Positions 35,544 through 43,934 of a stretch of 64,000 nucleotides of DNA are shown one piece after another. The translations under genes were made by a program, and so were the position numbers. The DNA comes from Marinovum sp048263515 (GTDB lineage: Bacteria > Pseudomonadota > Alphaproteobacteria > Rhodobacterales > Rhodobacteraceae). The DNA lies in the NCBI RefSeq assembly GCF_048263515.1, contig NZ_JBLXEC010000016.1, forward strand, positions 1 to 64,000, in the 5' to 3' direction. The notes below the pieces were generated by a model, which saw nothing but the letters and a program-made list of their open reading frames with translations, did no database searches and was not told the origin of the DNA. Positions within the stretch are counted from its first letter, which is position 1. Every line of letters begins with the position of its first letter.

Positions 35544-36430
35544 GCCTGCGAGGTCTCGGCAAAGGCGCCGCGTGCCATCAGCGCGCGGATGTTGATCAAT
35601 TGCCGGTCCCGCCCCGGCCCCCGGTCGGGCGGCTCCGCCGGGATCGCCGCCCAGGCCTTGAGGATGCGGTGACGGGTGTAGAAGCGCGCAACCTTCGGCC
35701 TGACATCCGGGTAGCTTCGCGCGAAGGCCGCCTCCCAGGCCCTTGGCATCAAACGCAGATCGCTAGGCAGACGACGCACATGCAGCAGCAGATCGGCCCA
35801 GATTTCGCCCACGTCGCGGTCAGCCGGGTGCTGCGCCAGGTTCTCGAAATCGATGCCGGTCACCACGCCCTGCCCGAACAGCAGGTTGGCGAGCGTCAGA
35901 TCGCCGTGCAGGCAGGCCCGGCGCACCTGTCGCCCCTGCAGGCGGTCCGCCTCGTGCCGCAGTCGGGCCATTGCCGCCTCGTAGCCTGCGGGCTCGGCAC
36001 AGTTCGGCGTCTGCGGCAGGCGCTCGATCGCACCCCAGGGATCGAACCGGCCTTCGCTGACCGCGCGCGCGCCGTGCAGATGGTTCAGCCAGGCGCCGGC
36101 GCGGGCCAGCAGGTCTTCGGGGGCCACATCCTCGAGCAGCGCCATGCGGCCCGAGCGTCCGGGCACGAAGTCCAGCAGCAGCGCCCGCGACGCCTCGTCA
36201 AAGCCGCGCAGCCGTTGCGCCGCCATGCCCTCGCAGCCGCGAAAGATCCGCCCGGCCTGGCGGTGCGCCCGCACGATGCGGCGAAACCGCGCCAGATCGG
36301 CCTCGGGAAAGCGCTTGAGCACCACGTCGCCCACCCGCCAGACATCGGGGCCCAGCACCTCGATGTCCTTGGGCGGGGTCTCGGGGCACAGGGTGGCCCA
36401 GACAGGAAGCGGCAGGTCGGCAAGGATCAT
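35540..36430 (-). CDS. Phosphotransferase of the aminoglycoside/choline kinase (APH) family
   Basis: A 296-residue kinase-fold protein. The Brenner-type catalytic loop CLHGDLTLANLLFG (about 188-201) has the catalytic Asp, and GIDFENL supplies the metal-binding Asp. The substrate is unknown; choline, homoserine-like, sugar or drug kinases are all possible. It interrupts the usual rimM-trmD order on the opposite strand and shares its stop palindrome with rimM. No clear ribosome site precedes the ATG, so the start is less certain. Confidence 0.78.
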   Translation of the reverse strand: MILADLPLPVWATLCPETPPKDIEVLGPDVWRVGDVVLKRFPEADLARFRRIVRAHRQAGRIFRGCEGMAAQRLRGFDEASRALLLDFVPGRSGRMALLEDVAPEDLLARAGAWLNHLHGARAVSEGRFDPWGAIERLPQTPNCAEPAGYEAAMARLRHEADRLQGRQVRRACLHGDLTLANLLFGQGVVTGIDFENLAQHPADRDVGEIWADLLLHVRRLPSDLRLMPRAWEAAFARSYPDVRPKVARFYTRHRILKAWAAIPAEPPDRGPGRDRQLINIRALMARGAFAETSQA

Positions 36431-36511
36431 GCCGGCATTGATGCGGGATTTGCCGGCGCGCGCAAGCTGCGGGGTCTTTGCAGCGCCAAATTCGCAGGCT
36501 AAGGAGCGTCC

Positions 36512-37312
36512 ATGACACAGCCAAAGTCCCCTCCGAGCAAATCCCATGGCCGCAAGGCCGTGCGCCCCACGCTGCAACCGCAGCCGCTGATGACCGACAC
36601 GCCGGACCTGCACGACGTCTGGCGCGCCAGCGTGATCACGCTGTTCCCTGAAATGTTTCCCGGCGTTCTCGGCGGCTCGCTCACCGGGCGCGCGCTCAAG
36701 GACGGCAAGTGGCAGCTCGACACGGTGAACCTGCGCGATTTCGGCGAGGGCCGGCACCGCAACGTCGATGACACGCCGGCAGGCGGCGGGGCGGGCATGG
36801 TGCTGCGCGCCGACATCATGGGCCGCGCCCTCGAACATGCGATGCGCAAGGGGCCGGGCCCGCTGATCTACCTCAGCCCGCGCGGCCGTCGCTTTGACCA
36901 GGCCATGGCCAAGAGCCTGGCCACCACGCCCGGCGCGATTTTCATCTGCGGGCGCTTCGAGGGGCTCGACCAGCGGGTAATCGAGCACTACGGCATCACC
37001 GAGGTCAGCTTGGGCGATTTTGTCATGACCGGTGGCGAGCTGGCGGCGCAGGCGATGATCGACGCCACGGTGCGGCTGCTGCCCGGCGTGCTGGGCAACG
37101 AGGCCAGCGCCGAGGAAGAGAGCTTTTCCAACGGCTTGCTGGAACATCCTCAATATACCAAACCGGCGGAATGGCAGGGGTTGAAGATCCCCGATGTGCT
37201 GCTGTCCGGCCATCATGGCGAGATCGCCAAGTGGCGCCAGGCGCAGTCGGAGGCGATCACCCGCGCGCGGCGGCCCGATCTCTGGCAGGCGTGGGAGCAA
37301 CGCCGGAAGTGA
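36512..37312 (+). CDS. trmD: tRNA (guanine-N1-)-methyltransferase
   Basis: A 266-residue SPOUT enzyme that makes m1G37 in tRNAs with G36, preventing frameshifts. The core opens at WRASVITLFPEMFPGVLG and contains YLSPRGRRFDQ and the knot motif IFICGRFEGLDQR with GDFVMTGGE. About 40 extra N-terminal residues precede the core; a later ATG at MTDTPDLHD might be the true start. AGGAGCG precedes the longer start. Confidence 0.95.
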   Translation: MTQPKSPPSKSHGRKAVRPTLQPQPLMTDTPDLHDVWRASVITLFPEMFPGVLGGSLTGRALKDGKWQLDTVNLRDFGEGRHRNVDDTPAGGGAGMVLRADIMGRALEHAMRKGPGPLIYLSPRGRRFDQAMAKSLATTPGAIFICGRFEGLDQRVIEHYGITEVSLGDFVMTGGELAAQAMIDATVRLLPGVLGNEASAEEESFSNGLLEHPQYTKPAEWQGLKIPDVLLSGHHGEIAKWRQAQSEAITRARRPDLWQAWEQRRK

Positions 37313-37401
37313 CCTCTGCCATAGCCCCGGTCTGAAAACCCGCCGGCGCGGCGGTGTTTCGTGTTACCCTGCGTCAGGGACACGCAGAGGGAGACGACAC
37401 C

Positions 37402-37713
37402 ATGGCACTGACATTGCAGGTCATCTATCCGGCGACCGACGGCACCAGGTTCGACATGGATTACTACACCGACACCCATATGCCGCTGGTGGGCGAACAC
37501 ATGGGCGCACATATCGACGAGGTGCTGGTGACAGGCGGTCTGGCCGGTGGCGGACCGGGGGCGCCCTCGCCCTATTACGCGGTGGCGACGATGACTTTCG
37601 CCAACCTGGATGCGCTGGATGCCGCGCTGGCGGCGGCCCCGCCGGTGGTGGCGGACATTGCCAATTTCACCGATACCGAACCGCAGATGATGGTCGGTCA
37701 GGTGATTTCCTGA
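37402..37713 (+). CDS. EthD-domain protein
   Basis: A 103-residue dimeric ferredoxin-like (EthD) protein. It has the family pattern VIYPATDGTRFDMDYYTDTH then MPLVGEHMGA, with the conserved Tyr/His pair. EthD relatives support oxygenase or polyketide-type chemistry, but many single-domain members have no known role. gagggaga precedes the ATG. It lies between trmD and rplS. Confidence 0.85.
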   Translation: MALTLQVIYPATDGTRFDMDYYTDTHMPLVGEHMGAHIDEVLVTGGLAGGGPGAPSPYYAVATMTFANLDALDAALAAAPPVVADIANFTDTEPQMMVGQVIS

Positions 37714-37740
37714 GGCCCCGTCCGGGACCGGCATTTTCGC

Positions 37741-37769
37741 TTGAAACGCGGGACATTCTCTGATTTATC
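37741..37769 (+). promoter_or_regulatory. Possible promoter of rplS-rpmE
   Basis: TTGAAA (37741-37746), a 17-bp spacer, then TTTATC. This would give a leader of about 205 bases before rplS. The -10 match is only partial. Confidence 0.35.
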
Positions 37770-37941
37770 CCGCCCATCCCGCGCCGCGCTGGCTCTTGAT
37801 CGATTCCCGTCTGCTTCTGGCGGGTCTGACAAGCGCCACCTGGGCACGACGCCGGGACACCGACAGCAAAGCCGACCTGATCTCTGGCGGGCGCTATACG
37901 CGGACCCGAGAGAAGACCGAGAGCTCTGAGGCCGACCACCT

Positions 37942-37959
37942 TCACGGGCAAAACCGTGA
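37942..37959 (+). promoter_or_regulatory. Leader hairpin upstream of rplS
   Basis: Stem tcacgg / ccgtga with the loop gcaaaa, ending 22 bases before the rplS start. It is the last of several possible stems in the roughly 200-base leader. A ribosomal-protein autoregulatory site is possible but unproven. Confidence 0.35.
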
Positions 37960-37981
37960 GCGAGATATAGGAGAGGATCAG

Positions 37982-38368
37982 ATGAATCTGATCGCGGAAC
38001 TCGAGGCGGAACAGATCGCCTCGCTCGGGAAGGACATTCCCGATTTCAAGGCCGGCGACACCATTCGCGTCGGCTACAAGGTGACCGAAGGCACCCGCAC
38101 CCGGGTGCAGAACTACGAAGGTGTCTGCATCAGCCGCAAGAACGGCGTGGGCATTGCCGGTTCGTTCACCGTTCGCAAGATTTCGTTCGGCGAAGGCGTG
38201 GAACGTGTGTTCCCGCTCTATTCGACCAACATCGACAGCATCACCGTCGTGCGCCGTGGCCGCGTCCGTCGCGCCAAGCTGTACTACCTGCGCTCGCGCC
38301 GTGGCAAATCCGCCCGGATCGCCGAGGATGCAAACTACAAGCCCAAGTCTTCGGGCGCCGAAGCGTAA
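37982..38368 (+). CDS. rplS: 50S ribosomal protein L19
   Basis: A 128-residue L19 of the 30S-50S interface. The conserved run IPDFKAGDTIRVGYKVTEG and FPLYSTNIDSITVVRRGRVR are present, and the basic KLYYLRSRRGKSARI follows. AGGAGAGG lies 5 bases before the ATG. It starts the rplS-rpmE pair. Confidence 0.96.
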   Translation: MNLIAELEAEQIASLGKDIPDFKAGDTIRVGYKVTEGTRTRVQNYEGVCISRKNGVGIAGSFTVRKISFGEGVERVFPLYSTNIDSITVVRRGRVRRAKLYYLRSRRGKSARIAEDANYKPKSSGAEA

Positions 38369-38379
38369 GGATTGGCGAG

Positions 38380-38601
38380 ATGAAGAAAGATACACATCCC
38401 GATTACCACGTCATCGACGTCAAGATGACCGATGGCACCGTCGTCCAGATGCGCACCACCTGGGGCAAGGAAGGCGACACCATGACGCTGGACATCGATC
38501 CCAGCGCGCACCCGGCCTGGACTGGTGGCAACACCCGTCTGATGGACCAGGGCGGCCGCGTCTCGAAGTTCAAGAAGAAATACGAGGGCCTCGGGTTCTG
38601 A
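38380..38601 (+). CDS. rpmE: 50S ribosomal protein L31
   Basis: A 73-residue L31 (KKDTHPDYHVIDVKMTDGT...). The four-Cys zinc site of C+ forms is absent, so this is a zinc-free (C-minus) L31. It follows rplS by 11 bases and is ended by a good terminator. Confidence 0.95.
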   Translation: MKKDTHPDYHVIDVKMTDGTVVQMRTTWGKEGDTMTLDIDPSAHPAWTGGNTRLMDQGGRVSKFKKKYEGLGF

Positions 38602-38628
38602 TCACCCGCTGCATTCGACGTTTCGTCG

Positions 38629-38668
38629 TGGCTGCCCCCGGACCTTCCGCGGGCAGCCATTTTCTTTT
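38629..38668 (+). terminator. Rho-independent terminator after rpmE
   Basis: Stem tggctgccc (38629-38637) / gggcagcca (38651-38659), then TTTTCTTTT. Confidence 0.88.
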
Positions 38669-38701
38669 GTGACTGCCGTATTCAGTGAAAGCGAGTTTCC
38701 C

Positions 38702-39907
38702 ATGACCTCCCTCTCCGTTGCCCCTGCCCGGTCGTTCTGGCGCGAAGGCCTGATCCTCGGCGCGCTGGTCGTGCCGGGCCCCTTTGCCGTCGACATGTTC
38801 CTGCCGGCGATGCCCGACATCACCCGCGATCTGGGCACCACGGTGGCCGCGACGCAGATGACGCTGACCGCATATTTCATCGCCTTCGGCCTGGCGCAGA
38901 TGCTCTATGGCCCCTGGTCGGATGCCGCCGGCCGCAAGAAGCCGATCTATGCCGGGCTGGGCGTCTTCCTGCTGGGCACGCTGGCCTGTGCGCTGGCGCC
39001 TTCGATCGGTGTGCTGATCGCGGCGCGGGTGGTGCAGGCGATCGGCGCGGCGGTGCTGATGGTGGTGCCCCGTGCGATCATCCGCGACCGCCACACCGGT
39101 GACGCCGCGACCCGGATGATGGCGATGATCATGCTGGTGATGTCGGTCTCGCCGATGCTGGCGCCGCTGGCCGGCAGCCTGATCCTGGGCGCGGGAAGCT
39201 GGCGGCTGATCTTCGGCGTGCTGGCCGGGGCCGGCGCACTGGCGCTGGTGCTGAGCCTGCGCGCCCTGCCCGAGACCCTGGCGCCGGAGGCGCGGCAACC
39301 GGTCAACCTCGCCACCATGCGGCGCGGTATCGCCACGCTGTCGCGCGACCCGGTGTTCATGGGGCTGACGCTGGTCGGTGGCTTCGGCATGGCGAGCTTC
39401 TTCGTCTACCTGGCGATGTCGCCCTTTGTCTTTACCGGCGCCTATGGTCTCAGCCCGCAGCAGTTCAGCCTGGCCTTTGCGGTCAATGCCATGGGCTTCA
39501 TCGCCGCCTCGCAATTCGCCGCCTCGCTGGGCGCACGGTTTGGCGCGGCGCGGGTGGTGAACTGGGCGATCTGCGGCTTTGCCGTCTGCGCCGCGGCGCT
39601 GGCGCTCTGGGCCTGGCTGGGCGCGGTGCCACTGGTCGGCTTGATCGCCGGTCTGGCGCTGGCCAATGCCTGCCTCGGGCTGGTGGTGCCGACCTCGATG
39701 GTGCTGGCGCTCGACCCGCACGGGCCGATTGCCGGGCTCGCCTCGTCCTTTGGCGGCACGCTGCAGATGGTGGTGGGTGGCGTCATGATCGGGCTCACCG
39801 GGCTGGTGTTCGACGGCACCCCGGCGCGGCTGATCCTGGCCATCCTGATCTGCGCGCTGCTGGCGGTGGTGACGATGCTGGTGACCCGGCGCGGCGCTGA
39901 CACCTGA
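38702..39907 (+). CDS. Bcr/CflA-type MFS multidrug efflux transporter
   Basis: A 401-residue protein with 12 predicted helices. The N-terminal DMFLPAMPDITRDLG and the loop motif GPWSDAAGRKKPIYAGL, followed by RVVQAIGAAVLMVVPRAIIRD, are hallmarks of the Bcr/CflA drug:proton antiporters. I start at the ATG; a GTG 11 codons upstream lies within the terminator region. It is monocistronic, and a G-rich repeat array follows it. Confidence 0.88.
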   Translation: MTSLSVAPARSFWREGLILGALVVPGPFAVDMFLPAMPDITRDLGTTVAATQMTLTAYFIAFGLAQMLYGPWSDAAGRKKPIYAGLGVFLLGTLACALAPSIGVLIAARVVQAIGAAVLMVVPRAIIRDRHTGDAATRMMAMIMLVMSVSPMLAPLAGSLILGAGSWRLIFGVLAGAGALALVLSLRALPETLAPEARQPVNLATMRRGIATLSRDPVFMGLTLVGGFGMASFFVYLAMSPFVFTGAYGLSPQQFSLAFAVNAMGFIAASQFAASLGARFGAARVVNWAICGFAVCAAALALWAWLGAVPLVGLIAGLALANACLGLVVPTSMVLALDPHGPIAGLASSFGGTLQMVVGGVMIGLTGLVFDGTPARLILAILICALLAVVTMLVTRRGADT

Positions 39908-39930
39908 TTTCGCCACGCCTGTTTGTGTCG

Positions 39931-40080
39931 AGGGGTTTGGGGGGCTCTGCCCGTGGTTTTACCGGGGCTTTGCCCCACAGTTTTTAAGAGGGGGGCTTTG
40001 CCCGCAGTCTTTTTTATGAGAGGGGGGCTTTGCCCCCCGGGCCTGCGGCCTCCCCCCAAGGGTATTTGTAAACAGAAGAA
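39931..40080. repeat. G-rich intergenic repeat, copy 2
   Basis: Four related units of the ggggggctttgcccc type, spaced by T-rich segments (tttttaag, tcttttttatgag), end with ggtatttgtaaacagaagaa. The tail and units match copy 1 at 30730-30809. The hairpin-plus-T structure could serve as stacked terminators for the transporter gene. Confidence 0.65.
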
Positions 40081-40187
40081 GATCAGGACGGCGCGGAAAA
40101 CCCGCCGCCGGGCCTTGTACGTGCCGCGGGTTGGTGGGAATAAGCGGCCAACTCAAGCAGCAGGTGTCAGGGCAGAGAGGCAACCCC

Positions 40188-40973
40188 ATGGCGCACAAGA
40201 TCGTTGTCGGCAATGAAAAGGGCGGCGCGGGCAAATCCACCGTGTCGATGCATGTGGCAACCGCGCTGGCGCGGATCGGCCATTCGGTGGGCGTGGTCGA
40301 TCTCGACCTGCGCCAGAAGACCTTTGGCCGCTACATGCACAACCGCACCAGCCACATGGCCGAGGCCGGGCTGAGCCTGCCGACGCCGCTTTATCACGAT
40401 CTGCCGGCGACCGAGGGCGAGGAAGAGGCCAAGATCCACGGCGCGCTGGCGGCACTGGAGCCGGTCTGCGAGTTTGTCCTGATCGACTGCCCCGGCTCGC
40501 ACACCAAGCTGAGCCAGATCGCGCATTCGCTGGCCGATACGCTGGTCACGCCCTTGAACGACAGTTTCGTCGATTTCGACCTGCTGGCCCATATCGACAC
40601 CGAAGGCGACCGGATCACCGGCCCGTCGGTCTATTCCGAGATGGTCTGGGCTGCGCGGCAGGCCCGCGCGCTGGGTGGTGGCAAACCCATTGACTGGGTG
40701 GTGCTGCGCAACCGCGTGGGCGCGCAACAGATGGTCAACAAGATGAAGATGGAACAGGCGGTGCAGAAGCTGTCGAAGCGCATCGGCTTTCGCGTGGCGC
40801 CCGGCTTTTCCGAGCGGGTGGTATTTCGCGAGTTGTTTCCGCGCGGGCTGACGCTGCTCGATCTGCGCGATGCCGGGGTGCGACAGCTCAACATGTCGAA
40901 CATCGCCGCGCGGCAGGAGCTGCGCGAGCTGATCAAGGCGCTGAACCTGCCGGGGGTGACGGTCAACTTCTGA
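40188..40973 (+). CDS. mipZ: Division-plane positioning ATPase MipZ (ParA-like)
   Basis: A 261-residue ParA/MinD-type ATPase. The deviant Walker A is KGGAGKS (11-17), DLDLRQKTFGRY takes the place of switch I, and IDCPGS gives Walker B. These features, especially NRTSHMAEAGL and the NKMKMEQAVQKLSKRIGFRV region, are specific to MipZ. In alphaproteobacteria MipZ forms gradients from ParB at the poles and blocks FtsZ except at mid-cell. It stands alone after the G-rich repeat. Confidence 0.9.
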   Translation: MAHKIVVGNEKGGAGKSTVSMHVATALARIGHSVGVVDLDLRQKTFGRYMHNRTSHMAEAGLSLPTPLYHDLPATEGEEEAKIHGALAALEPVCEFVLIDCPGSHTKLSQIAHSLADTLVTPLNDSFVDFDLLAHIDTEGDRITGPSVYSEMVWAARQARALGGGKPIDWVVLRNRVGAQQMVNKMKMEQAVQKLSKRIGFRVAPGFSERVVFRELFPRGLTLLDLRDAGVRQLNMSNIAARQELRELIKALNLPGVTVNF

Positions 40974-41298
40974 GGTTTTGCGCGGCTTCGATGCTGGACC
41001 GCCGCCGGACTACGGCTCCCGCCCTGATACGCTGGTCTGTCGAAGGCGCGGCGGCAGGCTCTGTCTCTGGCAGGCAGGCGCGCAGTGCCTCCCTGACATG
41101 CAAGATGCAGTGCTGAAAGGCGCCAGCGCCGGAGCATTTCGATGCCCTGCCCGACCTGCGCTTGCGTCAGCCAAGCGAGGACGGCCCCGGGGGTTCAGCA
41201 CCAAGATTTTCGGACGCTTCCGCCAAGATGGAACGCGATCCGACTGACGTCCAAACATGATTTTCACCGCCCTCTCAGCACCACGCTGCTATTCTGCC
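40974..41298. other. Intergenic stretch without a supported gene
   Basis: About 325 bp between mipZ and the LacI-type promoter. An 89-codon frame at 40978-41247 has no ribosome site and an Arg/Pro/Gly-rich composition unlike the neighbours, so I do not call it. I see nothing else here. Confidence 0.5.
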
Positions 41299-41328
41299 TT
41301 GACTCGCCATGGAACGTTCCACTAATGA
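41299..41328 (+). promoter_or_regulatory. Promoter of the Gfo/CoA-transferase operon
   Basis: TTGACT (41299-41304), an 18-bp spacer, then TAATGA (41323-41328). The first LacI-type palindrome fills the spacer and the second lies at the expected start point. Confidence 0.6.
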
Positions 41329-41342
41329 TATGGAACGTTCCA
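41310..41342. promoter_or_regulatory. Pair of LacI-type operators TGGAACGTTCCA
   Basis: Two identical perfect 12-bp palindromes at 41310-41321 and 41331-41342, centres 21 bp (two helical turns) apart. One is between -35 and -10 and the other just downstream, ideal for repression. The same sequence recurs in the same arrangement at 58436-58470. The CG-centred palindrome is the form bound by LacI-family proteins. Confidence 0.85.
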
Positions 41343-41361
41343 AAATGCAGGAGGACAGAGC

Positions 41362-42366
41362 GTGATTTGGGCACTTGTCGGCGCCAGTACCATCGCCAGC
41401 CAATACATGATCGGTGCCCTGCGCGCCCGGGCCGGCGGGGAGGTCCGCTGGGTTGTCAGCGGCTCGGAAGATCACGCGAGGCGCTTTGCGCAGGACCATG
41501 ACATTCCCGAGACAACCACCGACCTGAGCCGGGCGCTGGCCGACCCGGAGGTCGAGGCGGTCTACATCTCCTCCACCAATGAAAAGCACCATCCTCAGGC
41601 GATGGCGGCGATCGCGGCCGGCAAGCATGTGCTCTGCGAAAAGCCGCTGGCGCTGACCACCGAAGAGGCCGCGGCGATGATCGCGGCCGCCAGGGCCGCC
41701 GGTGTCACGCTGGGCGTCAACCACCACCTGCGCCACGCGGGCAGCCACCGCGCGATGCGCGAGGTCATTGCCGCGGGCCGGCTTGGCCGCATCCTGTCGC
41801 TGCGGGTGTTCCACGCGGTGCATCTGCCAGAGCATCTGCGCGGCTGGCGGCTCGACAATCCGGCGGCGGGCGGCGGGGTGATCCCCGACATCACCGTGCA
41901 CAACGCCGATACCGTGCGCTTCCTGCTGGGCGAAGACCCGACCTCGGTGATCGCCGAATCCGCGACCTCGGGCATGGGCCAGGGGGTCGAGGACAGCGCC
42001 ATGTCGGTCTGGACCATGCCGTCGGGCGCGATGGTCTTCAGCCACGAGAGTTTCACCCACCCCTTCACCACCTCCGGCCTCGAGGTGCATGGCACCGAGG
42101 GCTCGCTGATCGCCCGTGGCGTCATGGCGCAGGACCCGGGCGGCGAGGTCGAGTTGATCACCGCCGAAGGACGCAGCGCCCTGCCCTTCGACACCACCAG
42201 CCTCTACGAGACCGCGGTGGGCCGCTTCGAGGACGCGGTGCGCGAGGGCACCGAGGCCAGCGCTTCTGGCCGCGACGGGCTGAAATCGCTGCAGATCGCC
42301 ATGGCAGTGCGCGAGGCCGGGCGCAGCGGCACACGCCAGACCCTGGATTACGGAATGAGCGCATGA
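41362..42366 (+). CDS. Gfo/Idh/MocA-family NAD(P)-dependent oxidoreductase
   Basis: A 334-residue enzyme with a Rossmann domain (1-120; the opening IWALVGAST departs slightly from GxGxxA) and the catalytic Lys in CEKPLALTTEEA (about residue 92-93). The C-terminal alpha/beta domain includes GGGVIPDITVHNADTVRFLL. Family members oxidise sugars, inositols or related polyols at a ring hydroxyl. It starts with GTG, with AGGAGGA 6 bases upstream. It is the first gene under the duplicated LacI operator and overlaps the next start by 4 bases. Confidence 0.9.
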   Translation: MIWALVGASTIASQYMIGALRARAGGEVRWVVSGSEDHARRFAQDHDIPETTTDLSRALADPEVEAVYISSTNEKHHPQAMAAIAAGKHVLCEKPLALTTEEAAAMIAAARAAGVTLGVNHHLRHAGSHRAMREVIAAGRLGRILSLRVFHAVHLPEHLRGWRLDNPAAGGGVIPDITVHNADTVRFLLGEDPTSVIAESATSGMGQGVEDSAMSVWTMPSGAMVFSHESFTHPFTTSGLEVHGTEGSLIARGVMAQDPGGEVELITAEGRSALPFDTTSLYETAVGRFEDAVREGTEASASGRDGLKSLQIAMAVREAGRSGTRQTLDYGMSA

Positions 42367-43934
42367 GCAAGATCGTCTCTCTCGCCGAGGCCGCGGCGCG
42401 TATCGCCGATGGCGCCGTGGTCACCGTCTCCTCCTCCTCCGCGCTGGGCTGTCCCGACCGGATGCTCGAGGCCATTGGCGCGCGCTTTGATGCCGAAGGC
42501 CATCCCCGCAACCTGACCACAATCCACCCGATTGCCGCCGGCGACATGTATGGCGTCAAGGGCGTCGACCATATCGCCAAGGACGGGCTGCTGGCGCGCA
42601 TTCTCGGTGGCTCCTACCCCTCTGGCCCCTCGTCGAAGCCGATGCCGGAGATCTGGAAGATGGTCGTCGAGGACCGGGTCGCGGCCTACAACGTGCCCTC
42701 TGGCATCCTGTTCGACATGACGCGAGAGGCGGCGGCGAAGCGTCCCGGCGTGCTGACCAAGGTCGGCCTCGACACCTTTGTCGATCCGCAGCGCGAAGGC
42801 TGCGCGATGAACGACCGGGGCGCGGAGGCACCGATTGTCAGGCGGGTGGAGTTCGACGGCGACACCTGGCTGCATTTCCCCAACATCGTGCCCGATGTCG
42901 CCATCCTGCGCGCCACCACCGCCGACGAACACGGCAACCTGACCTATGAACACGAGGGCGCCTACCTGGGCGGTCTGGAACAGGCGATCTGCGTGCGCAA
43001 CCACGGCGGGCTGGTGATTGCCCAGGTCAGCCGCATCACCAAGCGCGGCTCGCTGCGCCCGCATGACGTGCGGGTGCCGGGGCATCTGGTCGACCTGATC
43101 GTGATCGACCCAGAGCAGAAGCAGACCTGCGAGACGCCCTATGACCCGGCGATCTCGGGCCAGGTGATGCGGCCTTGGGACAGCTTTGAGCTGGCCGAGC
43201 ACGGCGTCGAAAAGGTCATCGCCCGGCGCGCAGCGATGGAGCTGCGGCCCGGCATGTCGGCCAACCTCGGTTTCGGCATCAGTGCCATGGTGCCACGCAT
43301 CCTGCTCGAGGAAGGCCAGCCCGAAGCGGTGACCTGGACCATCGAACAGGGCGCCGTGGGTGGCATGCCCCTGACCGGGTTCGCCTTTGGTTGCGCGTCG
43401 AACGCCGATGCCTTCGTCCCCTCGCCGCAGCAGTTCATCTACTTCCAGGGCGGCGGTTTCGACGTGTCGTTCCTGTCCTTCCTCGAGGTCGACAGCGACG
43501 GCAACGTCAATGTCTCGAAGCTGGGCAAGAAGCCCTATCTGACGGCCGGCTGCGGCGGGTTCGTCGACATCACGGCGGGGGCGAAGAAGATCGTCTTTTC
43601 CGGCTGGTTCGAGGCCGGCGCCAAGGTCGAGCTGACCGATCAGGGCATTCACATTGCCGCCCCCGGCAAGTTCACCAAGATGGTCGAAGCGGTTGAACAC
43701 GTGACCTTTTCCGGAAAACGCGCCCGCGAGCTGGGGCAGGAAATCCTCTATGTCACCGAACGCTGCGTGATCCGGCTGACCGAGGCGGGCCTCGTGGCCA
43801 CCGAGATCATGCCCGGCATCGACCCCGAGCGTGACATCGTCGCCGCCTCTGGCGGGCGGGTCACCGTGGCCGAGGATGCCATCACCCTGCCGCTGTCGCT
43901 GCTGGCGGATGCGCCGATGGGATGGGGCCAATGA
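42363..43934 (+). CDS. Acyl-CoA:acetate/3-ketoacid CoA-transferase family protein
   Basis: A 523-residue fused alpha-beta CoA-transferase of the AtoD/AtoA type. The catalytic Glu is probably Glu328 in TIEQGAVGG, and the oxyanion glycine motif NLGFGISAMV precedes it. The family moves CoA between a carboxylate and acetyl- or succinyl-CoA. A second, longer homologue lies at 58541 under the same operator type. Starts and stops overlap (ATGA) on both sides, so the operon is tightly coupled. Substrate unknown. Confidence 0.88.
   Translation: MSKIVSLAEAAARIADGAVVTVSSSSALGCPDRMLEAIGARFDAEGHPRNLTTIHPIAAGDMYGVKGVDHIAKDGLLARILGGSYPSGPSSKPMPEIWKMVVEDRVAAYNVPSGILFDMTREAAAKRPGVLTKVGLDTFVDPQREGCAMNDRGAEAPIVRRVEFDGDTWLHFPNIVPDVAILRATTADEHGNLTYEHEGAYLGGLEQAICVRNHGGLVIAQVSRITKRGSLRPHDVRVPGHLVDLIVIDPEQKQTCETPYDPAISGQVMRPWDSFELAEHGVEKVIARRAAMELRPGMSANLGFGISAMVPRILLEEGQPEAVTWTIEQGAVGGMPLTGFAFGCASNADAFVPSPQQFIYFQGGGFDVSFLSFLEVDSDGNVNVSKLGKKPYLTAGCGGFVDITAGAKKIVFSGWFEAGAKVELTDQGIHIAAPGKFTKMVEAVEHVTFSGKRARELGQEILYVTERCVIRLTEAGLVATEIMPGIDPERDIVAASGGRVTVAEDAITLPLSLLADAPMGWGQ

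Noticed and set aside
36431..37300. N-terminal extension of the phosphotransferase frame
   Set aside because: It is antisense to trmD and has no kinase-like sequence; the domain starts at MILADLPLP.
40978..41247. 89-codon frame downstream of mipZ
   Set aside because: No ribosome site, atypical composition and no recognisable domain.
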